Origin: Candidatus Obscuribacterales bacterium
Lineage (GTDB): Bacteria > Cyanobacteriota > Vampirovibrionia > Obscuribacterales > Obscuribacteraceae
Direction of reading: 5' to 3'
Length of the DNA stretch: 60,740 bases
Assembly (NCBI GenBank): GCA_019747875.1
Contig: JAIEQI010000144.1
Coordinates: 1 to 60,740, forward strand
Within the stretch, counting starts at the first letter, position 1, and each line of letters starts with the position of its first letter. Under the pieces are notes generated by a model that was not told the origin of the DNA, ran no database searches, and saw only the letters and a program-made list of their open reading frames with translations. The translations under genes were made by a program, and so were the position numbers. Shown piece by piece: positions 8,025 to 17,559 of this stretch.

Positions 8025-8368
8025 TTTCGGAGCGAGATCTTTGCACGAGCAATCGCTCGCAAGAGATTTAGAAGCCGGCAAGATGCCGGCGCTCCCGGGA
8101 TCGAACCGAGCTCCAAAGAGCCCCCGCTCTCAAGAGATCGAAGCCGGCAGATACCGGCGCTCCCGGGATCGAACCGAACTCCAAAGAGCCCTCGCTCCTA
8201 AGAGATCGAAGCCGGCAAGATACCGGTGTTCCCGGGATCGAAGCGAACTCTAAAGAGCACTCGCTCTCAAGAGATCGAAGCCGGCAGATACCGGCGCTCC
8301 CGGGATCGAACTAACGATATTACTGATGCGTTCGTCTCAAATAGAATTCTCAGGTAAGGAGAAACAGA
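8025..8368. other. Intergenic stretch filled by tandem REP-like array
   Basis: About 340 bp consisting mainly of the four-copy array at 8071-8313. The bases before it (8039-8070, GAGCAATCGCTCGCAAGAG) already resemble the spacer of the array. The last 50 bp carry AAGGAG for the cupin gene. Confidence 0.7.
8071..8313 (+). repeat. Tandem REP-like array, four copies, ~69-bp period
   Basis: Copies begin at about 8071, 8140, 8208 and 8277, each with GAAGCCGGCA(A)GATRCCGGYG followed by YTCCCGGGATCGAA and a spacer ending in CTCTCAAGAGATC. Copies 2 and 4 lack one A in the loop and three copies read GATACCGG in place of GATGCCGG, so the array has diverged since it amplified. CCCGGG and the GCCGGC arms could fold in every unit. 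No gene runs through it. Confidence 0.88.
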
Positions 8369-8872
8369 TTGACTGCGGAAGAACTGATTGAATTGCTTCG
8401 ACTGGAACCACTGACATTCGAAGGCGGTTACTTCCAGAGAAACTACTATTCCAATGAGCTTCTCCCGCAGTCACACCTGCCTGAACGTTATCAAAGTGAT
8501 CACACATTCGGATCAGCAATTTACTACTTACTTACCAAAGACACTTTCTCAGAATTTCACAGTTTACTGTCGGACGAGACATACCACTTCTACATGGGCG
8601 ACCCGATAGAACTCATCGAGTTGCATCCAAACGGCGAGTGCACGACGACTATTTTGGGCAACGATCTTGCTGCCGGGCAGAAGCTGCAACACACCGTTCT
8701 GCGCGGAACCTGGCAAGCGTCATACGTGCGCCCAGGTGGAAACTTTGCTTTGCTGGGATGTACAGTCTCCCCATCATTCGAAATGTCCGACTGGATAAAA
8801 GGAAATTGGGAAACGTTGTTACGATCCCATCCAAAACATCACCAGATCATAATGCGCCTCACTCGCAAGTAA
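8369..8872 (+). CDS. Cupin-fold protein (DUF985 / YML079w-like)
   Basis: A 167-residue protein of the DUF985 cupin family. Seen are LIELLRLEPLTFEGGYFQR at the N-terminus, AIYYLLTKDTFSEFHSL near residue 50, DETYHFYMGDPIELIELHPNG near 72, and SYVRPGGNFALLGCTVSPSFE near 120, all conserved strands of the family. The biochemical role of the family is poorly known; a sugar or small ligand is suspected. The start is TTG at 8369 with AAGGAG (8356-8361) at good spacing. There is no operon partner. Confidence 0.85.
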   Translation: MTAEELIELLRLEPLTFEGGYFQRNYYSNELLPQSHLPERYQSDHTFGSAIYYLLTKDTFSEFHSLLSDETYHFYMGDPIELIELHPNGECTTTILGNDLAAGQKLQHTVLRGTWQASYVRPGGNFALLGCTVSPSFEMSDWIKGNWETLLRSHPKHHQIIMRLTRK

Positions 8873-9238
8873 TTCATTCCCTTGGTTTTTTTGCGCAAGC
8901 GCCAATGCGCGAAGCCCCGGGTTACCGATTTTGCAGCTAAGTATGGAGCGCGGACGGCCCGTCCGCCCATAAGCGCGAAGCGCGTTGCAGCTAAGCATTC
9001 GCAGTGCAAGAGCTAGAGTCTCCCTAAAGCCATGGCGTAGATAGTAGAATTTGCATATAGGCGGGCAAGATGCCCGCGCTCCATACGTTTTGCGGATCCG
9101 CTCGAACAGAGGACCTTGCCACCCGATTAATACCAATCGGTTTAACACTCGCCTAACCGACTTTTGACTCATTTACGGTTTCCCCGAGCACAGCCCGCGG
9201 CATATACTGGGTGTGTACCCCAACAAACGAGTTGTATC
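8873..9238. other. Intergenic stretch with inverted pair of REP-like elements
   Basis: About 365 bp. A TATGGAGCGCGGACGGCCCG hairpin copy (8942-8970) and an oppositely oriented GGCGGGCAAGATGCCCGCGC copy ending in CTCCATA (9059-9085) bound a 143-bp block. TATGGAGCGC and GCGCTCCATA are exact inverted termini. TATACT at 9203-9208 is a possible -10 box for the downstream gene. Confidence 0.6.
8942..9085. repeat. REP-like doublet with 10-bp inverted ends
   Basis: The left element holds GCGGACG-GCC-CGTCCGC, a 7-bp stem. The right element holds GCGGGC-AAGAT-GCCCGC, the same hairpin as the GCCGGC family but with both arms changed so that pairing is kept. The outer TATGGAGCGC / GCGCTCCATA ends are exact complements. 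The arrangement resembles the paired REP (BIME) elements of other bacteria. No transposase is present. Confidence 0.65.
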
Positions 9239-10747
9239 GTGGAAAAGACCATACAGCTTAAAACGAAACTAAAAGCGGCAGATTGCGCTAGTTACTTAAA
9301 TCAATTCACAAGTGACAACGCGACAGACACAAAGCCACTAACCGGCTGGGTGGCGAATCAATCATTCGAACTGGCTCCAGCGCATGCAGGTTTTTTCAGC
9401 ATACAAAGCATTGGGAGCATAAGCGAAGGAAGCGACGGCGCGACGGTCAATCTAAAGTTCCAAATGTCTCGCTCCAGCAAAACGTTCTTGACCATAACCG
9501 GATGTCTGATTATCGGTGCGTTTGCTGCGCTCGTTCCAGCGTATTTACAAAACATGGATGTATTCGGTTTCTCGTGGGCATTCCTGTTCCTGGTGATCAT
9601 CCCCGCACTGTTTTGGCTCGGTGCATTTTTCATGATCAGAAAGACAGCACGTAGCAAGCAAGACCCATTCATCAATACACTCTGCTCCTCGCTTCAAGCT
9701 CAAAAGGTTCAAACCGTAACAGACAATCTTCCCGCAATAGTATTGCAACGCCCAAAAGGAAAGGGAATTCAATCCGGCAAGATCCTATCTGCGACCTGGC
9801 TAGCACTACATGCAGTACCAATCATCGCAGGATTCGGAGTTGCAAATTACTTGACGGACTATTTGCACAACCGAGCGTGGTCTGCATGGGTTGGAGGCAA
9901 TTATGCCGAATCAGAAAACTATTGCAGGCCGATTATGCAACTCACCGAGCTTTTCTTTTCCGCAGATCAAAACAGACAAGCTTTCGCATACTACATTCTG
10001 GCAGAGAATTTGCGCTGCCAGCAAAAATGGGACGAAGCCTTGCTTTACTACAACAAAGCGAAGTCACTTCAAGAAAAGACGCTCGATATAGACAGCCCAA
10101 CTCTGGCATGGACATACGACAACATCGGCAAGGTATATGACGCAAAGAACAGCCCACAGGCCGCAGACTACTACAATAAAGCAATTAATATCTGGAAGAA
10201 ATCCAACCCGCCCAATGAGGCTCTGATCGCGAGAACGCTCAATCGACTAGCAATGTTTCACGCGAAACAAGAAGATCCCGCTCAACTTGAATTGGCCGAG
10301 GAAGAACAACTTGATGCATTGAGTCGAGATCGGACAAGTTCTTCAGAAGATTCGAATGCCAGTGCCGCAGTAGCCGAAGATCTCAATGACCTTGCCCTCA
10401 TTTACTTCGCCGAAGGAAAGGTTGCCGACGCAACCAAGACGATTACTGCTGCTATCCACCTCAAAGAACTAAAAGCAATTTCCGAAGCAAACAAAATAAG
10501 TCTAGCTACTTCTTACTGGAATTACGCCATGCTGACTTCAAACTCGACGACATCGGAAATCAATTTTCAGAAAGCGGAGAAACTCTATCGATCCGTTGGC
10601 ATCATAACTACGGACCACAACCTGCCGACTACAATGCAACTGGACAAAAAGATGCGTCCATATATTGAATATCCAAACATCGATAGACGCAGCAACAGCA
10701 GAGCCGAACAAGTCAAAGCCCTTTCGAAGGGCTTCCGCCAACAGTAG
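9239..10747 (+). CDS. Membrane protein with C-terminal TPR region
   Basis: About 502 residues. After a soluble N-terminal region of about 85 residues there are two adjacent membrane helices (about 83-106 and 112-133), then a further hydrophobic segment near residues 183-205. The C-terminal half has TPR-like helical pairs: AYYILAENLRCQQKWDEALLYYNKAK, WTYDNIGKVYDAKN and EDLNDLALIYFAEGKVADA. This suggests a protein-interaction platform on a membrane anchor. The GTG at 9239 is preferred because TATACT (9203-9208) looks like a -10 box lying inside the longer frame that begins at 9164; neither start has a good ribosome binding site. I do not recognise the N-terminal domain. Confidence 0.7.
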   Translation: MEKTIQLKTKLKAADCASYLNQFTSDNATDTKPLTGWVANQSFELAPAHAGFFSIQSIGSISEGSDGATVNLKFQMSRSSKTFLTITGCLIIGAFAALVPAYLQNMDVFGFSWAFLFLVIIPALFWLGAFFMIRKTARSKQDPFINTLCSSLQAQKVQTVTDNLPAIVLQRPKGKGIQSGKILSATWLALHAVPIIAGFGVANYLTDYLHNRAWSAWVGGNYAESENYCRPIMQLTELFFSADQNRQAFAYYILAENLRCQQKWDEALLYYNKAKSLQEKTLDIDSPTLAWTYDNIGKVYDAKNSPQAADYYNKAINIWKKSNPPNEALIARTLNRLAMFHAKQEDPAQLELAEEEQLDALSRDRTSSSEDSNASAAVAEDLNDLALIYFAEGKVADATKTITAAIHLKELKAISEANKISLATSYWNYAMLTSNSTTSEINFQKAEKLYRSVGIITTDHNLPTTMQLDKKMRPYIEYPNIDRRSNSRAEQVKALSKGFRQQ

Positions 10748-10777
10748 GGTTTATAAAGCCGTATCTGGTCACTCAAA

Positions 10778-10823
10778 TCAATGGGCAACACAAACACTAC
10801 CACAATAGCGCGCTGCCCATTGA
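10778..10823. terminator. Inverted repeat between convergent genes
   Basis: TCAATGGGCA (10778-10787) is the exact complement of TGCCCATTGA (10814-10823) with a 26-nt loop. It sits between the convergent ends of the TPR protein and the M23 peptidase, the usual place for a bidirectional terminator, though no clear U tract follows. Confidence 0.45.
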
Positions 10824-10842
10824 TAATTGAAGAAGAGTTGTC

Positions 10843-11649
10843 CTAGCTACGTAGAGATTCCCAGTGCTTAAGCGCCGTATGGGCTGCGAGTTGTTTCTGT
10901 TCAGCGTCGTTCTTGCTGATCGCTCCCTCTTCGAACAAGGCTTTGAATATGTCAGCTTCCTTGGCCAATTTTTCATAAGCAGATTTTGCGCTTGCAAGCT
11001 CAGTGGCGCTCGGTTTTGGTGGAGCCTTAATCGCTGGCGCTTTCGCAATCAAGCTGACGGCGCCGGCGCTCTTCTTCGAGGCGGTGCTCTTCTTGCCCGC
11101 AGAACTGCTAGCGACTAACACATTCTTAGAGTTACCTGAACGGCGGGATGCGATTGCAATGCTCCTCGAATTAACCGGATTGCCCAAATAAGCAATCGGA
11201 TCCAAATAGCCGCCACGCCGCTTAATGGTCAGATGCAAGTGCGGCCCCGTGGATCGACCGGTTGAACCCACCAACCCAATAACAGTTTTGGTGCTGACAT
11301 TTTGACCAACTCGAACCATCATCTTGTTTAAATGCCCATACATGGAGAGATCACCATTCGGGTGCGTTATCTCGACTGTATTACCTAAGAGCCCTTTCCA
11401 GCTGGCGCGTGTTACTCTTCCTGCCGCAATAGCCTTGACGGGAGCGTTCATGGGCGCAGCGTAATCAACTCCAGCATGGAAGTCCGTCGCTCCGGTTGTC
11501 GGATGAACACGCGCTCCAAATGCGGAACTGACGAAGGCGCCGACCACAGGCGGAGATACCACCCCGACAGCAAACGCGCTTTGACAAGTAGCACTAATCA
11601 AAAGCATTGCAACAAAAAATCTGGGCAGCAAAACAATCAGTCTCTTCAT
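10843..11649 (-). CDS. Secreted M23-family peptidase (LytM/lysostaphin-type)
   Basis: A 268-residue protein with a signal peptide (residues 1-27, cleavage probably after SAFA). The M23 domain spans about 35-155. Zinc ligands are visible in DFHAGVDYAAP (HxxxD) and GPHLHL (HxH), with the supporting YGHLNKMMVRVGQ segment between them. Such enzymes cut peptidoglycan peptide cross-links or regulate amidases. The remaining 100 residues are a basic, Lys/Ala/Ser-rich linker followed by a short helical region. It is probably periplasmic and involved in wall remodelling. It is transcribed towards the upstream TPR gene. Confidence 0.9.
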   Translation of the reverse strand: MKRLIVLLPRFFVAMLLISATCQSAFAVGVVSPPVVGAFVSSAFGARVHPTTGATDFHAGVDYAAPMNAPVKAIAAGRVTRASWKGLLGNTVEITHPNGDLSMYGHLNKMMVRVGQNVSTKTVIGLVGSTGRSTGPHLHLTIKRRGGYLDPIAYLGNPVNSRSIAIASRRSGNSKNVLVASSSAGKKSTASKKSAGAVSLIAKAPAIKAPPKPSATELASAKSAYEKLAKEADIFKALFEEGAISKNDAEQKQLAAHTALKHWESLRS

Positions 11650-11939
11650 TCTTGGGACTCGAACTCGCGTGTTATAGGGTGATATTTCTAGACTATTAGG
11701 CTTCCGGAAAAGCTACCGCATGAGGCTTTCTACAGATCTATAAGGAATCGGCAAGGGCGTTGCCATAAAGCCACAGGGAACATTTTTGTACGGTATGTGC
11801 AACCTGATTAAATCGTATTCTTCAGCTTCTTCAAAAACGCCTTGTTTTAATGAACAAATTGCGCACGAATGCTATTTTGAGCCCAACATTACTTAACAGA
11901 TGCGGAGGTTCGCCGCCGCAAAGCACTCTGGGGGGAGCT

Positions 11940-14900
11940 ATGTCTCAAACCGGCTATTACCGTCAACCAACGATTCACAAGAACCAGGTAGTTTTTGTGT
12001 GCGACGACGACCTCTGGTCAGTGGAATCTAGCGGTGGAATTGCACGTCGGCTAACCAAGGGACAGGGCGAGTGCTTGTATCCACGTTTTTCACCTGACGG
12101 AAAGCAAATTGCATTCATCTGCCTGGAAGAGGGTCATCCCGAACTCTTTGTAGTGAACGCAGACGGCTCTGCACTGAAACGATTAACTTACCTCGGAGGA
12201 GAACAAACATTCGTTCTTTGTTGGAGCCTGGACAAAAAAAACGTTTTGATAAGCTGTGATGCTCGCACGCCATTTTTCCGCCACGCTGAAATACTTTCAG
12301 TCGACGCACTATCTGGAGAAATTCAGCCGCTGAATCTCGGTCACGCGCTGTATTTCACAATCGACCAAAAAGGTCGCAAGGTCATTGGTCGGAATAATCT
12401 CGACCCGGCGATGTGGAAGCGTTACCGCGGCGGAAAGGCGGGACGGCTGTGGATTGACAGAGACGGAAAGGGACAGTTCAGCCGCTTCCATAACTTAAAT
12501 GGCAATATTGTTTCTCCGATGCTCATCAACGATCGAGCCTACTTCTTAAGCGATCACGAAGGCATCGGAAATATCTACTCATCAAAACTCGATGAAAGCG
12601 ACCTGGTACGTCACACCCAACACAGCGAATACTTTGTCCGATTTCCATCGACTGACGGCGTGCGCATCATATACGGTGCCGCAGGTAATTTGTTCATACT
12701 TGACTGCAAAACAAACGAAACCACACAAATAGACATTCAGACACCAAGCCAGGAGCAGCACTCGGCGAGAAAATTCAGCAACGCCGCAGATCACATTGAG
12801 GATCTGTCCATCAGTCCAGCCGGAAATAAGATAGCATTCACAACTCGTGGGCAAGCATTCAGTATGCCTTTCTTTGAAGGCGCTTGTGTTCAGCATAGCC
12901 CAGGCAGCGAAGTGCGTTATCGCGAAATCAATTGGCTGCATGAAGGTGAAAAGTTCATTGCGATTAGTGATTCAGGAGCCTTCGAGCGAATCGTTTTACA
13001 CGACGCGGCCGATCCCTTATCACCAGCACAATACCTCACGGACGCTGAAATAGGAAGGATTGTCGAGTTGTCTGTTTCGCCAGACGGAACACGAATAGCA
13101 TTCAGCAATCACAGATTCGAGCTAGCTATGCTCGACATGAAATCAAAAAAGATCACAATAATCGATCGAAGCAACGCAGAACGTATTTCAGGTCTGAGCT
13201 GGTCGCCAGACAGCCGTTGGCTAGCTTACGCATGCTTCCCGCAGTATACAAACCTCAGCATCATAAAAATTGCTGATGCTGATTCCGGCAAGACTCACGA
13301 AGCAACTCGACCGATTCGCATAGATTACGATCCGTGCTTTGATCCATCCGGTAAGTATCTCTACTTCCTCTCAAATCGTGAGTTTAAGCCGATCTACGAT
13401 TCGATGCAATTCGAATTGAGCTTTCCCCGCTCCGTTCGTCCATACGCAATAATTCTGAGCAAAGCCACAGCGTCGCCGCTGGCGCCAAATGAGAAACCTT
13501 ACCTGAGCCAAGCCGACGAAAAACCTACAGCCTCGGATACAGAGAAGCCAGGCGAGAAGAGTGAAGAGAAGGTTTGCCAAGTTCAAATAGACTTCGATGG
13601 AATACACGATCGCATCCTTTCAATTCCAGTTGAAGAAGGTCTATACGGTAACTTGAAAGCAAGCAGTGACCGCATCATCTTTCTTGCAGCCCAGCTCAAA
13701 GGCATTCCGAGGGAATTCAGTTGGCACGGGGAAGAGACAACATATTCGCTAATAGCCTACGATTTTATTGAGAAGAAAGAAGGAGTTTTAGTCAACGCGC
13801 TGAACAGCTATTTCATCGGAGCAGATCGCAAAACTATTGTGGCTCGACTGAAAGACAAATTCAAAGTGTTAGATGCAACACAGCCGCTAGATAAGCCTGT
13901 CGATCTGAATGAGCAAACCCTCTCACGTGCAACAGGCATGTTTGACTTGAGCCGCTGCAACCTACTGGTCGAACCGCGCAAAGAATGGGCTCAGATGTAT
14001 CGCGAAGCATGGCGGCTGCAGCAAGAACATTTTTGGGACGAGAAAATGTCTGACGTGGACTGGAACCTGGTACATGAACGATATGCTCTGGTCCTGCCGA
14101 AAGTTCGAACGCGCTCTGAACTGTCCGATTTGATTTGGGAAATGCAAGGAGAATTAGGAACCTCGCATGCCTACGAGTTCGGCGGAGACCGGCCGTCGCC
14201 TCGCCCGTATTACAAGGGTTTTCTTGGTTGCGATCTTGTTTGGGACGAAAAGAACAGCGGCTACAGGATTTCCAAAATTCTCAGAGGCGACTCCTGGGAT
14301 CCCGATGCGAATTCACCCTTAGCAGAGCCTGGAATCGGCATCGAAGAAGGAGATTTAATTTTAACAGTGAACGGGAAACGCGTCAGTAAGAACTTAAGCG
14401 TTGATGAATTACTGCTGAAAGCCGGCGGGCAATACATACAACTGGGCATCAGAAACGGAATGACGAACCGCACAGTCACCGTAAAAGCAATGACTTCGGA
14501 GCGCTATTTGCGTTACAGAACTTGGGTCGAAACTAATCGTGAAATCGTGCACAAAGCAAGCAACGGAAAGCTCGGTTACATACACATTCCGGATATGGGT
14601 CCACCCGGCTTCGCTGAGTTTCACAGGAGCTATTTAAGCGAATTCAATTATGAAGGATTGGTCGTCGATGTGCGCTACAACCGGGGCGGCCACGTGTCTG
14701 GACTACTGTTGCAAAAGCTCCTGCGCAAGCGGCTAGGTTATGATGTGCCTCGCTACGGGCATCCGCAACCGTATCCGAACGAGTCACCAGTCGGTCCAAT
14801 GGTGGCAGTTACGAATCAGTTCGCCGGCTCTGACGGAGACATATTCAGCCATTGCTTTAAGTTGAACAAACTCGGCCCACTTGTGGGTCATCGAACATGG

Positions 14901-15188
14901 GGAGGGGTCATCGGCATCCATCCACGGCACAATCTTGTCGACGGAACGCTGACAACACAGCCTGAGTATTCCTTCTGGTTCGAGGATGTCGGATGGTCTG
15001 TCGAGAATTACGGAACGGACCCGGATTATCCGGTTGACTACCGACCACAAGACTACAACGCAGGTGTCGACCCCCAACTTGAAAAGGCGATTGAACTGGC
15101 AATGGAGGAAGTGAAGAAGGCAGCATTCAAGCTCCCCGACTTCAATACTCGCCCTCGCTTGCCGCTGCCAACGGACTTAAAGAAGTAA
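11940..15188 (+). CDS. Tricorn protease homologue
   Basis: About 1082 residues with the full tricorn layout: an N-terminal WD/beta-propeller region with repeated SPDGKxIAF motifs (residues ~10-600), a core domain near 680-750, a PDZ domain (~765-850) and a C-terminal S41-type catalytic domain. GTSHAYE holds the serine and histidine of the charge relay near residue 743, and NQFAGSDGD the nucleophile near 964, both close to the numbering of the archaeal enzyme. It degrades peptides of the size released by proteasomes or other proteases in the cytoplasm; no signal peptide is seen. The ATG at 11940 has GGGGGAG just upstream and begins MSQTGYYRQPTI as in the family. A longer frame from 11850 lacks a ribosome binding site. 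Confidence 0.92.
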   Translation: MSQTGYYRQPTIHKNQVVFVCDDDLWSVESSGGIARRLTKGQGECLYPRFSPDGKQIAFICLEEGHPELFVVNADGSALKRLTYLGGEQTFVLCWSLDKKNVLISCDARTPFFRHAEILSVDALSGEIQPLNLGHALYFTIDQKGRKVIGRNNLDPAMWKRYRGGKAGRLWIDRDGKGQFSRFHNLNGNIVSPMLINDRAYFLSDHEGIGNIYSSKLDESDLVRHTQHSEYFVRFPSTDGVRIIYGAAGNLFILDCKTNETTQIDIQTPSQEQHSARKFSNAADHIEDLSISPAGNKIAFTTRGQAFSMPFFEGACVQHSPGSEVRYREINWLHEGEKFIAISDSGAFERIVLHDAADPLSPAQYLTDAEIGRIVELSVSPDGTRIAFSNHRFELAMLDMKSKKITIIDRSNAERISGLSWSPDSRWLAYACFPQYTNLSIIKIADADSGKTHEATRPIRIDYDPCFDPSGKYLYFLSNREFKPIYDSMQFELSFPRSVRPYAIILSKATASPLAPNEKPYLSQADEKPTASDTEKPGEKSEEKVCQVQIDFDGIHDRILSIPVEEGLYGNLKASSDRIIFLAAQLKGIPREFSWHGEETTYSLIAYDFIEKKEGVLVNALNSYFIGADRKTIVARLKDKFKVLDATQPLDKPVDLNEQTLSRATGMFDLSRCNLLVEPRKEWAQMYREAWRLQQEHFWDEKMSDVDWNLVHERYALVLPKVRTRSELSDLIWEMQGELGTSHAYEFGGDRPSPRPYYKGFLGCDLVWDEKNSGYRISKILRGDSWDPDANSPLAEPGIGIEEGDLILTVNGKRVSKNLSVDELLLKAGGQYIQLGIRNGMTNRTVTVKAMTSERYLRYRTWVETNREIVHKASNGKLGYIHIPDMGPPGFAEFHRSYLSEFNYEGLVVDVRYNRGGHVSGLLLQKLLRKRLGYDVPRYGHPQPYPNESPVGPMVAVTNQFAGSDGDIFSHCFKLNKLGPLVGHRTWGGVIGIHPRHNLVDGTLTTQPEYSFWFEDVGWSVENYGTDPDYPVDYRPQDYNAGVDPQLEKAIELAMEEVKKAAFKLPDFNTRPRLPLPTDLKK

Positions 15189-15219
15189 GCTTGTAGAGCT
15201 TGTAATCGCTGCAGAGTAG

Positions 15220-15290
15220 GAGCCGGCAAGATGTCGGCGCTCCCGGATCGCTGCAATTCAAAGCCGGCAAGATGCCGGCGCTCCCGGGAT
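15220..15290 (+). repeat. REP-like repeat, two copies
   Basis: GAGCCGGCAAGATGTCGGCG (15220) and AAAGCCGGCAAGATGCCGGC (15260), each followed by GCTCCCGG. The first copy has one mismatch in the stem. They lie just after the tricorn gene. Confidence 0.8.
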
Positions 15291-15374
15291 TGCCGCCGCT
15301 CGGAGACCGACCGGATGCCATGCTCTTAGATCAGTGGGAAGCGCCTCACAATCCGTAAGATGAGCGGCTCGATC

Positions 15375-15404
15375 TTGTCAGATCATGCGCACTAAAGCTA
15401 AAAT
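15375..15404 (+). promoter_or_regulatory. Predicted sigma70-type promoter of the Rieske gene
   Basis: TTGTCA (15375-15380), an 18-bp spacer and TAAAAT (15399-15404) lie 32 bp before the ATG at 15437, and GAGGAG precedes the start. The same spacing and a near-identical -35 occur before the toxin-antitoxin genes. Confidence 0.5.
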
Positions 15405-15436
15405 GCCTAACCCAAATCATTACGAGGAGCGGCTTT

Positions 15437-16552
15437 ATGGCGATGAATCTCCGCCTCAGTCCAGATTTGATCGATAAAGATCTTTCACTGGCAGAAACAC
15501 TTCCGGCTAAGTTCTATCGGGATGAGGCCTTCATTGAGATGGCTAAAGACGCCATATTTACTCGGAGTTGGCAGTTCATCACAGACAGCGATTCACTCGC
15601 CGTCCCTGGCAAGGTTATACCTGCCACCATTCTGCCCGGCTACCTCGACGAACCAATCATCATCTCTCGCGACAATGATGATAAGCTGCAATGCCTGTCT
15701 AACGTCTGCACACACAGAGGCAATTTACTCGTTGAAGGTGAATGCCATGCTCAAACTTTGCGTTGCCGCTATCACGGTCGCCGCTTCTCCCTCAATGGCG
15801 AAATGCTCTCCACTCCTGGATTTGAGAAAGCTCCGTGCTTCCCTCGCGAGAACGGAAAAGACAACCTCAGCAAGGTCCATTTCGGACAATGGGACAAATT
15901 CCTATTTGCCGCAATACATCCAGGGTATGAATTTGCCGAGCTGATTGCACCGATGAAGGAACGCCTCAGCTGGATGCCGTTCGATAAATTCATTTTCGAT
16001 CCCACGCGCTCGCAAGATTATTTGGTGAAGGCGAATTGGGCACTTTATGTGGAAAATTATCTGGAAGGTTTTCACATTCCTTATGTCCATCCGGCGCTAG
16101 CTCAAGCACTCGATTGCAAAGACTACAATACCGAAATTCATCGGTATTCAAACTTGCAAATTGGAATAGCAGCAAGTCCCGCTGACGCATTCGAAGACAT
16201 CCCGAAAGACTCAGCTGACTATGGCAAGAACGTTGCCGCATATTACTTCTGGTTGTTCCCGAATATGATGTTCAACTTTTACCCATGGGGCATCTCAATC
16301 AATGTGATCACGCCTCTTGCAAAAGATCGCACACGAGTGAGCTACATCACATACCTGTACGACGAAAAGAAGCTGAATCAAGGAGCTGGCGCCAACGTCG
16401 ATAAGACTGAGCGCGAAGATCAAAGCATTATCGAGCAAGTCCAAAAAGGAATGAATTCTCGCTTCTACAGCCGCGGTCGCTATTCTCCCGACTGGGAAAA
16501 GGGTCCGCATCATTTTCACAGCTTGCTTACCGAGTTCCTTTCTGCTGATTAA
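15437..16552 (+). CDS. Rieske non-heme iron oxygenase, alpha subunit
   Basis: A 371-residue oxygenase. The Rieske [2Fe-2S] motif is complete: CTHRG near residue 92 and CRYHG near 112. The mononuclear-iron site appears as NWALYVENYLEGFHIPYVHP near 199-218, with the bridging acidic residue and two histidines. The size matches three-component ring-hydroxylating or choline/betaine-type oxygenases. Its reductase is not adjacent and the substrate cannot be told. GAGGAG supports the ATG. A ribokinase gene follows after 56 bp on the same strand and may be co-transcribed, though no shared pathway is obvious. Confidence 0.9.
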   Translation: MAMNLRLSPDLIDKDLSLAETLPAKFYRDEAFIEMAKDAIFTRSWQFITDSDSLAVPGKVIPATILPGYLDEPIIISRDNDDKLQCLSNVCTHRGNLLVEGECHAQTLRCRYHGRRFSLNGEMLSTPGFEKAPCFPRENGKDNLSKVHFGQWDKFLFAAIHPGYEFAELIAPMKERLSWMPFDKFIFDPTRSQDYLVKANWALYVENYLEGFHIPYVHPALAQALDCKDYNTEIHRYSNLQIGIAASPADAFEDIPKDSADYGKNVAAYYFWLFPNMMFNFYPWGISINVITPLAKDRTRVSYITYLYDEKKLNQGAGANVDKTEREDQSIIEQVQKGMNSRFYSRGRYSPDWEKGPHHFHSLLTEFLSAD

Positions 16553-16608
16553 CTCCAGCAAAACGGTTATCTAAAGACACCAAAAGAACTCTTCATGGAG
16601 ATCAACAA

Positions 16609-17559
16609 ATGAAAAGAATTTGCGTAGTAGGCAGTCTCAGCTACGATCTCGTGATGAGAGTACCGCGCCGACCACAAAAAGGCGAGACGATAATTGGAAC
16701 CAGTTTCAACACGTTCGTAGGTGGAAAGGGAAACAACCAGGCACTAGCTGCAGCTCGTTGCGGAGCCCCGGTCAGCTTTGTCGGAAAAGTCGGCAAGGAT
16801 TCGTTCGGTGATCAAATAGAAGAGAAACTAAAAGAAAGTGGTGTCGATTGTAGATTCCTCTTCAGAGATCCTGAAGTTGGAACCGGCATCGCAGACATTC
16901 TTGTAGATGCCGATGGCGACAATAGCATTTCCATTGCTCCTCAAGCCAATGCACGCCTCACTCCCCAGGACATCGATAATGCTCGCGATGTTATCGCTTT
17001 GAGCAAATTCATGCTTTTGCAATTGGAGATTCCGCTCGAAACAGTTATTCATGCCGCAAAGCTGGCCAAGAAGCTAAAACTAACTGTTGTCTTAAATCCC
17101 GCACCAGCTCCCACAAATGGTACTTTGCCGGATGAATTATTAGCAAATGTCGATCTTATTACTCCAAATCAAACCGAGGCCGAACTACTCACAGGCGTTA
17201 AAGTTGTTGACATAACGTCTGCGATTGAAGCTGCAAAAATACTTCAGGCGAAAGGATTAAAGCAAGTAATCATCACAATGGGCGAGCAAGGCGCATTGTT
17301 GGTTGATCAGAATAGCAGCGCGCAAATGACACCTGCATTTGAAGTTGCAGTACAGGACACGACAGCAGCAGGTGATGCTTTCTGCGGCAGTTTGCTGGCG
17401 GCGATGGCTCGCGGCGAGACTATGGAAAACTCCATCATTTATGCATGCGCCGCCGGAGCACTCGCAACAACAAAGCTAGGGGCAGAGCCTTCGTTGCCGT
17501 CAATCGATGAAATCAAAGAACTGGCGAAATCGCACATTCCGTGCGCAAGTGCTACATAG
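16609..17559 (+). CDS. rbsK: Ribokinase (PfkB family)
   Basis: A 316-residue sugar kinase that phosphorylates ribose at O5 using ATP. The N-terminal GGKGNNQALAAARCG (about residues 41-55) is the PfkB sugar-binding signature. The second signature DTTAAGDAFCGSLLAAM (about 250-266) has the catalytic aspartate and the anion-hole glycines. LNPAPAP and TPNQTEAELLTG match ribokinases in particular. No ribose transporter or D-ribose pyranase lies nearby, so ribose may come from nucleoside breakdown; that is inference. Confidence 0.9.
   Translation: MKRICVVGSLSYDLVMRVPRRPQKGETIIGTSFNTFVGGKGNNQALAAARCGAPVSFVGKVGKDSFGDQIEEKLKESGVDCRFLFRDPEVGTGIADILVDADGDNSISIAPQANARLTPQDIDNARDVIALSKFMLLQLEIPLETVIHAAKLAKKLKLTVVLNPAPAPTNGTLPDELLANVDLITPNQTEAELLTGVKVVDITSAIEAAKILQAKGLKQVIITMGEQGALLVDQNSSAQMTPAFEVAVQDTTAAGDAFCGSLLAAMARGETMENSIIYACAAGALATTKLGAEPSLPSIDEIKELAKSHIPCASAT

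Noticed and set aside
7984..8253. 89-codon open frame through the REP-like array
   Set aside because: It reads the 69-bp repeat (RDRTEL-type repeats) and overlaps the end of the upstream gene; a by-product of the repeat.
8071..8313. Possible CRISPR array
   Set aside because: Only four units, the spacers are conserved and not unique, and there are no cas genes.
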